This document shows, one piece after another, positions 14,906 to 22,889 of a stretch of 37,210 nt of DNA. The stretch covers positions 1-37,210 of the IMG/VR virus record IMGVR_UViG_3300021091_000193; one strand, 5' to 3'. Position numbers and translations under genes: made by a program. How positions within the stretch are numbered: the stretch's first letter is position 1; every line of letters begins with the position of its first letter. The notes beneath the pieces were generated by a model. The model saw only the letters and a program-made list of their open reading frames with translations, made no database searches and was not told where the DNA came from. The DNA comes from a virus.

Positions 14906-17683
14906 ATGGCTAAGAGAGTTGTATTTTCATTTGGACGTTTTAACCCTATCACTATTGGGCATGAAGTTCTGGTGAATAAGGTCGTATCTGTAGCCAGAAG
15001 CCAGAGTGCAATTGCGCGAATCTATCTATCTCATACCCAAAATAGCAATAAAGATCCTCTATCATACTCCGAGAAAATGACATTTGCTCGGGCCGCATTT
15101 GGTAATGTCGTTATCAAATCGAATGCCAGAACAGTCATAGAGATCATGCAATCCCTCGATAAGGAAAAGTTTACCGATGTAACGATGATTGTGGGCTCGG
15201 ATCGCGTAAAGGAATTTGAAGTATTATTAAATAAATATAATGGTAAAGAGTATAAGATGAATACCATCGCCATTGTATCAGCCGGCGAGCGCGACCCAGA
15301 TGCAGAAGGGGCTATTGGTATGAGCGCAAGTAAAATGCGACAATTGGCTAAAGATAAAAAAGAAAAAGAATTTATTGCGGGCGCCGCGTCAAAAATGCCT
15401 CTGTCGATAAAGAAGAAAATGTATAAAGCAGTAATATCTGGATTAACTGAATCCGTGGAGAGTGTCATGACCCTAGACGAAATGTTTGAGCAGCTAGTCG
15501 AAGCCGATGAAGAAGGCGATTCTGAGCTTATGCTATCGGTTGCTGACGCCAAGAAGATGCTAGATGATCTTGATGTCGTGGAGTTGGATCCGCATACCGA
15601 CGATGCGTATTTTCTACATGTGATTGGTCGAGAATATCTTGACTCCGACGATCCGGATGCAGTTGAACCACAAGATGATGTGAACGAATCGACTGATCTA
15701 GTTGATGAATCTGAACAGATAGATGAGGCTGGAGTATTTTCGGCCTCTCGGCGCATGAAGCTAAGTATGCGTATGCGTCGTATGGCCAAGAGATACGCAA
15801 GGATTCGACAACTAAAAGCCAAGAGAATGGCACCAGCTGACAGACTGAAATATAGAGCGCGTAAGGCCGCGTTGATGTCTATTCGTAAAAGAATAGTAGG
15901 CAAGACTAAGAAATATGAGGATCTACCCAGAACACAGAAAATATCAGTCGATCAGCAGATTGCACGCCGTTTTGGTAAAAAGTTAGGTGCGCGAATCTCA
16001 ATGCTATCTACTCGACTATTACCTATGATTCGAAAAAAGGAGATGGAGCGTCTTGCTTCGGCTCGTTCTGCGCCTATGTCTCAGCCCAAGACTGAAGGAA
16101 ATATGAATAAAGATAACTTGCATTTATCTTCTATCAGTAGCTTAATAAAGAAAAGGCGAATGTTCGAGGAACTATTTCTCGAAGCTCGAAAATCGGCAGC
16201 GGCTAACCAAGGAGACGCAGGCGATCTTAATATAATATATCAGCTTCGCAAGGTTCAACGCCTTGGCCCAGCATTTAAGGTTACATGGGCCGATGGGACA
16301 AAGACCTCTGTTAGCGTTCAGCACGCAATGAAAGCGCAAGACATGTACCGGAATATGATGAATACGCCTGGTGTTTCCGGCGCTCAGAAGCAAAGATTTG
16401 TGCGTAAGTTAGGAAAAAACGAAAAGTCATTTATGTCAGTCATCAAGGAAGATATGTATTATAGTGAGGACGGTAAGGATGGTAAATGTGATTACTGTGA
16501 TATTGCCGAGCCACATACGCACAATATCGCCGACATTGACTTTGCTAACGGTTGTTTGAAGTCTGACATGAAAGAGGCCCTAATTGGTAACCAGGGGAAG
16601 CTCGACGTCAATCGCAACAATAAGATTGATGCTCAGGATTTTAAAATTCTGAAAGCCATGAAAAAGCAAAAGCAGGCACCGGGCGCACATATGAGTGTTG
16701 ACGACAAAGCGACAACAAGAAAGCTTGTTGGGGAATCGCCTGTTTCGCCCGCCATGCGTAGAGCGCAGCTTATAGCTAAGATGGCCAAGCATTCTCCTAA
16801 GTTTGCTGCGGCTATGGCAAAACCTAAGCCTAAGCCTGCCGAAGACAAGAAAGTTGAAGAAGCATCTTTCGATAATACCGATAGCCGTCTTACACCCAAG
16901 GTCGATATGCTATTGCGGTTAGGCCTGGTTAGTGCAGATTCGATCAATAAATATCGTGCTGCTCTTAGAGGCGGCGAAAAGTCTCTTGCAAATCCAGAAC
17001 TGCGTCGTAGGCTTTCTGATCTATTAGATCGGCTACTCGATTTATCAACACAGGATCCGCAAACATTTAATCGTTTACGTACAACAATTCGCGATACGAA
17101 TCCCATGCGTGAAGCCGCGCGAAGCGCACTGGATACTAAACACGACTCTGAGCAAGATGCTATGGCTATTCGCCACGCTCGCGAGAAGGCAAACGCAGCT
17201 GCCCGAGATATCGTCAGAAAAACGATTAAGAAGGAACTCAAAGACGAAGTTCAGTTAACTGATAGTGCGCTAAAGAATCTGAATGAGAAAGCTATTAAGC
17301 ATAATATCGATATCGATATCATTCTAGAAGTATATGCTCGCGGAATAAATGCCTGGAGCGATTCTTCGCGAAAGCTAACCCGCGAACAGTGGGCATTCAA
17401 TCGCGTAAATAGTTTTCTTTCTGGCGGCAAAACTCAAGCTGTAGCTGACGCTGATTTATGGGAAAGAGCGTTGGGTGGTGGTGAATTTGGATCGGATGAG
17501 CTTCGTAAAAATTATTCTAATGCTACTCCAGGCCAAAAAGAAGAAGTAATACTAGCTTCGTTTTCTGCGCGCAAGCCCTGGGTGGGCCCCAACGAAGAAA
17601 ATACGATAGATACAGGAAAGACTCCAAAAACATATCAGGATATTAGGAAAGCAATTTCTGGTATTCGGAAAGAAGGACAATAA
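14906..17683 (+). CDS. 925-residue mosaic head/packaged protein with adenylyltransferase-like N-terminus
   Basis: Residues 1-180 look like a nucleotidyltransferase alpha/beta domain: VVFSFGRFNPITIGHE (a TIGH variant of HxGH) and GMSASKMR (138-145, the ISSTxxR counterpart), as in NMN or cytidylyl transferases. Residues about 275-390 are very basic (MRMRRMAKRYARIRQLKAKR). A beta-rich module near 435-465 (FKVTWADGTKTSV) is related to the 916 gene. C528-x2-C531 and H537-T-H539 may bind zinc, and LDVNRNNKIDAQDF (567-579) is an EF-hand-like calcium loop. A module near 815 (NAWSD...EQWAFNRVNSFL) also recurs in the 916 gene. Several LxE/IxE sites before small residues (LTE-S, LVE-A, IDE-A, FLE-A) resemble prohead-protease sites. 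Late promoter upstream. Function unknown. Confidence 0.75.
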   Translation: MAKRVVFSFGRFNPITIGHEVLVNKVVSVARSQSAIARIYLSHTQNSNKDPLSYSEKMTFARAAFGNVVIKSNARTVIEIMQSLDKEKFTDVTMIVGSDRVKEFEVLLNKYNGKEYKMNTIAIVSAGERDPDAEGAIGMSASKMRQLAKDKKEKEFIAGAASKMPLSIKKKMYKAVISGLTESVESVMTLDEMFEQLVEADEEGDSELMLSVADAKKMLDDLDVVELDPHTDDAYFLHVIGREYLDSDDPDAVEPQDDVNESTDLVDESEQIDEAGVFSASRRMKLSMRMRRMAKRYARIRQLKAKRMAPADRLKYRARKAALMSIRKRIVGKTKKYEDLPRTQKISVDQQIARRFGKKLGARISMLSTRLLPMIRKKEMERLASARSAPMSQPKTEGNMNKDNLHLSSISSLIKKRRMFEELFLEARKSAAANQGDAGDLNIIYQLRKVQRLGPAFKVTWADGTKTSVSVQHAMKAQDMYRNMMNTPGVSGAQKQRFVRKLGKNEKSFMSVIKEDMYYSEDGKDGKCDYCDIAEPHTHNIADIDFANGCLKSDMKEALIGNQGKLDVNRNNKIDAQDFKILKAMKKQKQAPGAHMSVDDKATTRKLVGESPVSPAMRRAQLIAKMAKHSPKFAAAMAKPKPKPAEDKKVEEASFDNTDSRLTPKVDMLLRLGLVSADSINKYRAALRGGEKSLANPELRRRLSDLLDRLLDLSTQDPQTFNRLRTTIRDTNPMREAARSALDTKHDSEQDAMAIRHAREKANAAARDIVRKTIKKELKDEVQLTDSALKNLNEKAIKHNIDIDIILEVYARGINAWSDSSRKLTREQWAFNRVNSFLSGGKTQAVADADLWERALGGGEFGSDELRKNYSNATPGQKEEVILASFSARKPWVGPNEENTIDTGKTPKTYQDIRKAISGIRKEGQ

Positions 17684-17685
17684 TC

Positions 17686-18468
17686 ATGAAGCCCAATAAT
17701 AATTTCAATTTAACTCACTCTCTACTACAGACGGTTCGCGAAGTAGTGGCTCAAGAAGCGAGTGAGCAGAATCGACAATCGATTAAGCAAAAAAAGAAGG
17801 CTATGCCGAAGAAGAAAGAATCGACGGTCATGATCGCTCATGGCACGGGAGGCGGAGTAAGGGTTATTCCTAAGAGTCAATATAATCCAAAGATTCATGA
17901 TCTGGCAGACGAAAAAGAATCCACGGCAGCTCCAGTCGCTAAGGTCGATGCTAAAAAGATGGATCGCCGTAAGATTATAGCAAAGACTATGGAGAAGAAA
18001 AAGAATGGCTTCAAATTGAGCGGTAAGGCCGAATTTGTCGATATTCGCCCAAAGATGTATGAAGAGGTTGAGCAGATTGACGAGCTATCTCCCAATAAGC
18101 TTAAGAATTATGTTTCTGGTGCCAAGAAAAGTTATGATAATCTAAAAAGTGTAAAGATAGCTGGTGACGATGAGACCGCTGCTATTAAAACTCGTATGAT
18201 GCGTAATCGCACAAAAGGTGTTAATCGTGCAATAAGACGATTAGTTAAAGAAAATATCGATTTATCTGAGCGAAAGATGTCTGATACTGAGATGAAGAAA
18301 CGCGAGCACATTGTCAAGGGAATGAAGAAGAAACTTAGTGACTTTCGCTCTCGCTATGGATCACGCGCCAAGGAAGTAATGTACGCCACTGCTACCAAGC
18401 AGGCGATGATGGAAAATTCCGCGCAGGAGGAAATCGCTAAGACAACCGATAATCTAATTAAAACGTAA
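17686..18468 (+). CDS. Lys-rich T4-family head-core-like protein
   Basis: 260 residues, starting after AAGGA. Features: an N-terminal basic helix (KQKKKAMPKKKE), a motif EQIDELSPNKLKNYVSGAKK near residues 128-147, and a C-terminal module MSDTEMKKREHIVKGMKKKL followed by RYGSRAKEVMYATATKQAM. These last two occur in internal or scaffold-like proteins of T4-type phages, as far as I recall. It follows the 925-residue protein and precedes virion genes, so it is probably a late head or core component. IDE-L and similar Glu sites could be protease sites. No enzyme motif is visible. Confidence 0.65.
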   Translation: MKPNNNFNLTHSLLQTVREVVAQEASEQNRQSIKQKKKAMPKKKESTVMIAHGTGGGVRVIPKSQYNPKIHDLADEKESTAAPVAKVDAKKMDRRKIIAKTMEKKKNGFKLSGKAEFVDIRPKMYEEVEQIDELSPNKLKNYVSGAKKSYDNLKSVKIAGDDETAAIKTRMMRNRTKGVNRAIRRLVKENIDLSERKMSDTEMKKREHIVKGMKKKLSDFRSRYGSRAKEVMYATATKQAMMENSAQEEIAKTTDNLIKT

Positions 18469-18477
18469 ATAATAAAG

Positions 18478-18485
18478 TATAAATA
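18478..18485 (+). promoter_or_regulatory. T4-type late promoter before virion genes
   Basis: Perfect TATAAATA, just after the previous stop, 60 nt before the next start. The leader holds a hairpin: ATTAT-g-CCGA-GTAG-TCGG-ATAAT (18495-18517), about 9 bp with one bulge and a 4-nt loop, located near the expected 5' end. It may stabilise the mRNA. Ribosome site AAAGGAAA follows. Confidence 0.75.
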
Positions 18486-18544
18486 CACAAGTATATTATG
18501 CCGAGTAGTCGGATAATTTGACGAAATGCGAAAGGAAATTACAA

Positions 18545-19258
18545 ATGCCATTATGGAGCTTTAATAAAGATTCAACAAAGACTGTTAGTGGAGCAAATAC
18601 TCTTGCGGGTTTAGTTGCGGGTCAACAGCCCAGAGGAGGGTTTCATTCCGGCACAGGAAAGCGTAATGTAATTGCTACCAGCGCGGGTTGGGTTCGTCGG
18701 CAAAATAAGACAGACTTGAATTCAAATAGTCGTCAGATGGACGAAATTCTGGTGGCTGCTAATCCGGGTACCTCAGATGTATCCGATGGTTATGCAAATA
18801 GCGCACATCTCGGTTTCCCTGACATTGTGGAAATGTATTTATCTTCCAATTCTACCGGTGGCAATGCTCTGGCAAGAACGGCCACAGCTAATCTTTATAT
18901 CGTATTTAATGAGCCCGTACGTCATAAGGGCGGCGCCGGATATATGAGAGTTAGAGTAGCCAACACGGTCACGGGTAATACTGTGATTGCGACAGGCAGT
19001 GCTTTTACGACAGTTCCAGGCAATATCATCAATGCAAATAATACTCTTGTATTGAGTTTCAAGCCTAGCGTGGCCGGCACTTATAAGGTCAATTCGAATA
19101 CCATTCAGTTCAGCAGCGCATCTGGCGGTGCATTTACATCCAATCTCGTTAGCCTGAACATTTCTACCAATGGCGCTGAATCGGCCAATCTGGTGATTAG
19201 CGGTGCGGTATCTAACAATATGGGTACGTTCACTGTTCGCTCCGCAACTTCAGATTAA
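18545..19258 (+). CDS. Virion structural protein (T4-like)
   Basis: 237 residues; ATG 18545 (MPLWSFNKD) is chosen for AAAGGAAA at 18531-18538, over an upstream TTG at 18518. The product is rich in Ser, Thr, Asn, Gly and Ala with beta-strand character, and contains TSAGWVRRQNKTDLNSNSRQ and MDEILVAAN. A similar GWV...ETLVA pattern occurs in structural proteins of T4-like cyanophages. The C-terminal half looks like an Ig-like beta sandwich (LSFKPSVAGTYKV, NLVISGAV). It sits immediately after a perfect late promoter. A decoration or tail-associated role is likely; the exact location in the virion is unknown. Confidence 0.7.
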   Translation: MPLWSFNKDSTKTVSGANTLAGLVAGQQPRGGFHSGTGKRNVIATSAGWVRRQNKTDLNSNSRQMDEILVAANPGTSDVSDGYANSAHLGFPDIVEMYLSSNSTGGNALARTATANLYIVFNEPVRHKGGAGYMRVRVANTVTGNTVIATGSAFTTVPGNIINANNTLVLSFKPSVAGTYKVNSNTIQFSSASGGAFTSNLVSLNISTNGAESANLVISGAVSNNMGTFTVRSATSD

Positions 19259-19275
19259 TATTCGGAGAATTTAAT

Positions 19276-19683
19276 ATGGCCGATAAAAAGGTATCTGCAC
19301 TTACGGCCGCGACATCAACGACCAGCGAAGATTTATTGCTGGTCATTGATGATCCTAACGGTACGCCGGCATCGAAAAAAATCACAGTGCGAAATTTCTT
19401 TGGGGCAATTCCATCTAATACAGTATTTAATGCCCGCGTAAATGTTAAAGCCAACACGACAATTCTATGCAGCAACACACTCATAACAAGTAATGTCAAT
19501 TTAACTACGGCTGGCTTATTTAAGGCCAATAACGTAATGATAACTGTTCGCTCGAATCCCGGTTCAAATAACGCGCTAAGCGCCGGATATAAAGTTGGAC
19601 AGATATTTTTTAGCAACACACATCTATATGTTGCAGTCAACACTACGACACTAAAGCGTGTAGCTCTGAGCGTGTTCACCTAA
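19276..19683 (+). CDS. Virion/fibre-type structural protein
   Basis: 135 residues. The N-terminus KVSALTAATSTTSEDLLLVI then DDPNGTPASKKITVRNFFG is a recurrent phage module found at the head of tail-fibre or structural proteins, where a small beta domain is followed by fibre strands. The rest is Thr/Asn-rich beta (NVKANTTILCSNTLITSNV, YVAVNTTTLKRVAL). GGAG precedes the ATG. It follows the 18545 protein in the late operon. Confidence 0.7.
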   Translation: MADKKVSALTAATSTTSEDLLLVIDDPNGTPASKKITVRNFFGAIPSNTVFNARVNVKANTTILCSNTLITSNVNLTTAGLFKANNVMITVRSNPGSNNALSAGYKVGQIFFSNTHLYVAVNTTTLKRVALSVFT

Positions 19684-19706
19684 TGGAGTAGAGTAGAGTT
19701 TATATT

Positions 19707-20096
19707 ATGAATTATGTTTCGAATGAAAATTTTATGTTATATGCGGCTCGTCATTATGATAATCCATTCTGTACTACAGAAAAAGAATTTCTTGAAGACT
19801 TAAATCGCATAAAGCTCATACATAAGATGTTTAGGCGATACGACAACGATAAGGTGATAAATGAGCGATTGATACTAAATCACCTACGATTATTATATAA
19901 TGTTTTTGATGCTACGCACTTAACGAGAATGTTGGTATTTCGATTTAGGGATCATCTACATTATCTAAAACCTTTTTTGATATTACTTGGATATTGGCCC
20001 GAAAAAATAACAAACGTAGGCGGTCCTGGCACTAACATAATCGGAAGTGATATAGTAATGGATATCAAATTAGTAGAGTTTCTTAGGAGAATTTAA
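19707..20096 (+). CDS. Conserved T4-family protein of unknown function
   Basis: 129 residues. The N-terminus MNYVSNENFMLYAARHYDNP followed by FCTTEKEFLEDLNRIK and RLILNHLRLLYNVFDA is a pattern I recognise as conserved in T4-like phages. Mainly helical, no catalytic motif. AGAGTAGAG precedes the ATG. Its stop overlaps the next start (TAATG), giving a coupled pair. Probably late and virion-related from position. Confidence 0.7.
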   Translation: MNYVSNENFMLYAARHYDNPFCTTEKEFLEDLNRIKLIHKMFRRYDNDKVINERLILNHLRLLYNVFDATHLTRMLVFRFRDHLHYLKPFLILLGYWPEKITNVGGPGTNIIGSDIVMDIKLVEFLRRI

Positions 20097-20719
20097 TGTC
20101 TGGGTTTGTAGTAGATATCTTTATGGTGTATCAGTTCATAAAACGACTGGTAACACCATTTGATCAGACGCCCGCATATAAACTCGGATTGATCGACTCC
20201 GAAGGTAAGAGGCTTCGCAAAGCGCAGACAGCCGAAGAAAAACGAGCTTTAGGATATTTCGATAGACTAGTATTTAATCTCAAACGACTACTGGGTGGTT
20301 TGCCAGGAGGCAAAACTACTTTGGCTTCATACGCGGCCGCTCTGCTTCTTCTTCGCGAAGAAGATGAGCGTCTAATTACCGATGATGAATATCTACTAGA
20401 AGAATTTCGTAAAGTAATTGACAACATCGATATGACCGCGTATAATAAACTCATGGAAGATGCTCCCGCAAATATGACTGGCGCAAGTGTAGTCGGAACT
20501 GGTGATAATATAGTTCATTGGTCTAAGCGGCAGCCTAAGCTTGGCGACAAGGGTAAGATAAAGAAATACGGGCAGGCCATGGACGGAGTATTGTATTTGC
20601 GTCGTCGAAAGAATGAACAGATTCGTCTTGAAAAGAAAAATATGGTTTTTTATAAGATGCTTGGGCGAAAAGTTCTAGCCAGCAAAAGCTCATCTTCAGC
20701 AGGCGATAATGGAGAATGA
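20096..20719 (+). CDS. Conserved T4-family protein with an internal promoter
   Basis: 207 residues. Residues about 10-90 hold the family pattern FIKRLVTPFDQTPAYKLGLI, then EKRALGYFDRLVFNLKRLLG and ASYAAALLLL, common in T4-like phages of marine bacteria; function unknown. The C-terminus is basic (LRRRKNEQIRLEKKN). Inside the gene, TTGACA-N17-TATAAT at 20418-20446 is followed 6 nt later by an in-frame ATG at 20453 (MEDAPANM), which could yield an 88-residue C-terminal isoform. The full gene starts at the TAATG overlap with the gene before it. Confidence 0.7.
   Translation: MSGFVVDIFMVYQFIKRLVTPFDQTPAYKLGLIDSEGKRLRKAQTAEEKRALGYFDRLVFNLKRLLGGLPGGKTTLASYAAALLLLREEDERLITDDEYLLEEFRKVIDNIDMTAYNKLMEDAPANMTGASVVGTGDNIVHWSKRQPKLGDKGKIKKYGQAMDGVLYLRRRKNEQIRLEKKNMVFYKMLGRKVLASKSSSSAGDNGE
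20418..20446 (+). promoter_or_regulatory. Perfect consensus promoter inside the 20096 gene
   Basis: TTGACA (20418-20423), exactly 17 nt, TATAAT (20441-20446), then 6 nt and an in-frame ATG at 20453. Same geometry as the promoters of gp43, gp41 and the deaminase gene. It would start a leaderless mRNA for a short isoform, and also transcribe 20722. Confidence 0.6.
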
Positions 20720-20721
20720 AT

Positions 20722-21162
20722 ATGCCCATTGATATCCAAACCGATGTTGCCCTTCTTAAGAGAGATATAGATCGTATGAGTGAGTTGTTTGATAAGATAG
20801 ACATTACCATTGAAAAATTGTCTGATGTGTCGATGGGCTTAAATCGTATGATAGCAGTTCAGGAAACTCGATTAATTCAGCAAGAAGACACAACACGTAG
20901 AATATTTACCATAATAGAAGAACAGCGCAGGCAAACGGAAGATAGGTACGATGCCCTAAACACTAGGCTCAATCGAATTCGTGACGAAGTAAAAGACGAT
21001 ATGCTGGTGGTAACAAATAAGATGACAGATAAAATAGACAAACTAACCACGTGGATTACACATATAGATCGTTGGAAATTTTCCATAGTTGGTGGAGCTC
21101 TAGTAATTGGATTTTTGATATCTCGCCTGCCTATTCTCGAAAATCTAACTTCTAAGTTATAG
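20722..21162 (+). CDS. Coiled-coil protein with C-terminal membrane anchor
   Basis: 146 residues. ATG 20722 is chosen because GGAG (20711-20714) is 7 nt upstream; ATG 20716 is the alternative. MPIDIQTDVALLKRDIDRMS followed by coiled-coil heptads is conserved in T4-like phages. Residues about 124-136 (FSIVGGALVIGFLI) form a single membrane segment near the C-terminus. Topology suggests a membrane-anchored cytoplasmic coiled coil. Function unknown. It precedes the gp61 promoter. Confidence 0.65.
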   Translation: MPIDIQTDVALLKRDIDRMSELFDKIDITIEKLSDVSMGLNRMIAVQETRLIQQEDTTRRIFTIIEEQRRQTEDRYDALNTRLNRIRDEVKDDMLVVTNKMTDKIDKLTTWITHIDRWKFSIVGGALVIGFLISRLPILENLTSKL

Positions 21163-21169
21163 TTATCTA

Positions 21170-21198
21170 TTGACATTCAGTCATCGTCATGATATTAT
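21170..21198 (+). promoter_or_regulatory. Promoter abutting the gp61 start codon (leaderless)
   Basis: TTGACA (21170-21175), 17 nt, TATTAT (21193-21198), 5 nt and ATG at 21204; the mRNA would begin at or next to the ATG. An inverted repeat GTCAT-N6-ATGAC (21186-21201) covers the -10 element and may be an operator. No Shine-Dalgarno sequence. Confidence 0.7.
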
Positions 21199-21203
21199 GA
21201 CGT

Positions 21204-22226
21204 ATGCTCTGGATTGATCACAAATACGTAGGCCTAATATGTAATAGGCTACCTAAATTTAAGAAGAAAAGTGATAAATTATATAATTTTCGCTGTGTCT
21301 TTTGTGGCGATTCCCAGAAAGACAAGAACAAAGCTCGAGGCTATTTGTATGTGCATAAAGATCGAATCGCATACAAATGTCACAATTGCAATATATCCAC
21401 TTCTCTCTACAAGTTACTGAATCATCTTGATCCATCTCTGGGTAATGCATATAAGCTTGAGCAGTTTTCAAATTCAAACAACCATTCAACTTTCGTGCAT
21501 AAGCTATCGGCAGTATTAGAGAATAAACAAAAAATAGAGCCGCCCGAAAGTAATATACTGATCGATTTGGGTCTGATTCCCGCACATCTACTTGCGGAGG
21601 ACCATAGGATTGTTAGTTATTTACAATCTCGTAAAATACCACGCTCTCGCTGGGCAGATTTGTATTATGCTCACGATATGCGGGTTCTTGAGAAGCTTAA
21701 TAAAAGCTATGAAAACCGATTAATATCGGAAGAGCGTATGGTAATTCCATTTCGTGATATGGCAGGTAATATCACCGGCGTAACTGGGCGCGCCATCGGA
21801 AATAATAAGTTGCGATATGTTACGGTGCGTGTAACCGATGACGTTATGATCTATGGCTTAAATATTCTTGATTTATCTCGGACGATCTATGTAACTGAGG
21901 GTCCAATAGATAGCATGTTTGTGGATAATGCGATTGCGGCGGGCGGATCTGACTTCAAGCGCGCTGTAATGCAATTCGATAGAAATAAAATTATTCTTAT
22001 ATTCGATAATCAGCCAAGAAATAAACAACTTGTTGATATCATGAATCGGATGATAGCACAGGACTATAAGATGGTCATATGGCCTTCGAATTGGCGGTAT
22101 AAAGATATTAATGAATCGATTATCGACGGAGTAACTTCCTCGGCACTAATGCAGACACTGCATACACATAGTCACCAACATCTTAATCTAAAACTTGCAA
22201 TGAGGGAATGGAATAAATGCCGGTGA
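21204..22226 (+). CDS. 61: DNA primase gp61
   Basis: 340 residues, T4 gp61 has 342. An N-terminal zinc finger CVFC...YKCHNC (C31, C34, C59, C62) recognises the template, and a TOPRIM-like region IYVTEGPIDSMFVDNAIAAGG carries the metal-binding catalytic site. VTGRAIGNNKLRYV lies between. gp61 makes short RNA primers and works with helicase gp41 (9332). The gene begins at a predicted transcription start, without a leader. The stop overlaps the thyX start. Confidence 0.93.
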   Translation: MLWIDHKYVGLICNRLPKFKKKSDKLYNFRCVFCGDSQKDKNKARGYLYVHKDRIAYKCHNCNISTSLYKLLNHLDPSLGNAYKLEQFSNSNNHSTFVHKLSAVLENKQKIEPPESNILIDLGLIPAHLLAEDHRIVSYLQSRKIPRSRWADLYYAHDMRVLEKLNKSYENRLISEERMVIPFRDMAGNITGVTGRAIGNNKLRYVTVRVTDDVMIYGLNILDLSRTIYVTEGPIDSMFVDNAIAAGGSDFKRAVMQFDRNKIILIFDNQPRNKQLVDIMNRMIAQDYKMVIWPSNWRYKDINESIIDGVTSSALMQTLHTHSHQHLNLKLAMREWNKCR

Positions 22227-22888
22227 AGCTTGTATCGTATTCGCAGAATGCTAATATTGTCGATTGTGATAGTCGCTATAGCGCACAGGATCTTATCGCA
22301 TTTTGTGCGCGAGTATCAAACCCAAGCAATCAAATTAATACTAAAACATCCGAAAAGCTCATCAAGTATCTTATCAAACATAAGCATTGGAGTCCACTAG
22401 AAATGGTCTCGGTCTGCTGTGAAATTACTACAACAAGAGATATCGCGCGACAAATTCTTAGACATAGAAGCTTTAGCTTTCAAGAATTCAGCCAACGATA
22501 TGCAAACCCAAAGGAGTCGTTAGGATTCTCTCGCAGACAAGCCCGATTACAGGATCCCAAAAATCGACAAAATAGTATCGATGAAGTAGATCATGATACC
22601 CAGATGATTTGGCAGGAGCAGCAACAGATGGTTATCGACGCCGCAACTAAAGCATATGATTGGGCGATTGCGCGAGGCATCGCAAAGGAACAGGCGCGCG
22701 CAGTATTGCCCGAGGGACTGACGATTAGTCGCATGTATATAAGTGGAACACTGAGAAGTTTTATTCACTATATACAATTACGTTCCGGTCCCGAGACGCA
22801 AAAAGAACATAGAGAAATTGCAGTAGATTGTGCAAATGAGATTGCTAAAATATTTCCATTAATTTCCCAGATTAATCGTGGAGAATAA
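22217..22888 (+). CDS. thyX: Flavin-dependent thymidylate synthase ThyX
   Basis: 223 residues with the ThyX signature RHRSFSFQEFSQRY (R82-H83-R84 and S92), plus YISGTLRSFIHYIQLR and the late EIAVDCANEIAKIFP. ThyX makes dTMP from dUMP using FAD, NADPH and methylene-tetrahydrofolate. It is distinct from T4 Td (ThyA-type). GAGGGAATGG precedes the ATG, overlapping gp61. The operon gp61-thyX-nrdA-nrdB couples priming with dNTP supply. dUMP could come from the deaminase at 34579. Confidence 0.96.
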   Translation: MPVKLVSYSQNANIVDCDSRYSAQDLIAFCARVSNPSNQINTKTSEKLIKYLIKHKHWSPLEMVSVCCEITTTRDIARQILRHRSFSFQEFSQRYANPKESLGFSRRQARLQDPKNRQNSIDEVDHDTQMIWQEQQQMVIDAATKAYDWAIARGIAKEQARAVLPEGLTISRMYISGTLRSFIHYIQLRSGPETQKEHREIAVDCANEIAKIFPLISQINRGE

Positions 22889-22889
22889 A

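Noticed and set aside
14761-14952. 63-residue minus-strand ORF over the intergenic promoter region.
   Set aside because: Its start lies upstream of the minus-strand promoter, so that promoter cannot express it, and it covers the + strand start of the 14906 gene.
15031-15903. 290-residue minus-strand ORF within the 14906 gene.
   Set aside because: It is a shadow of the + strand gene: Ser/Arg-rich, no ribosome site, no recognised motif.
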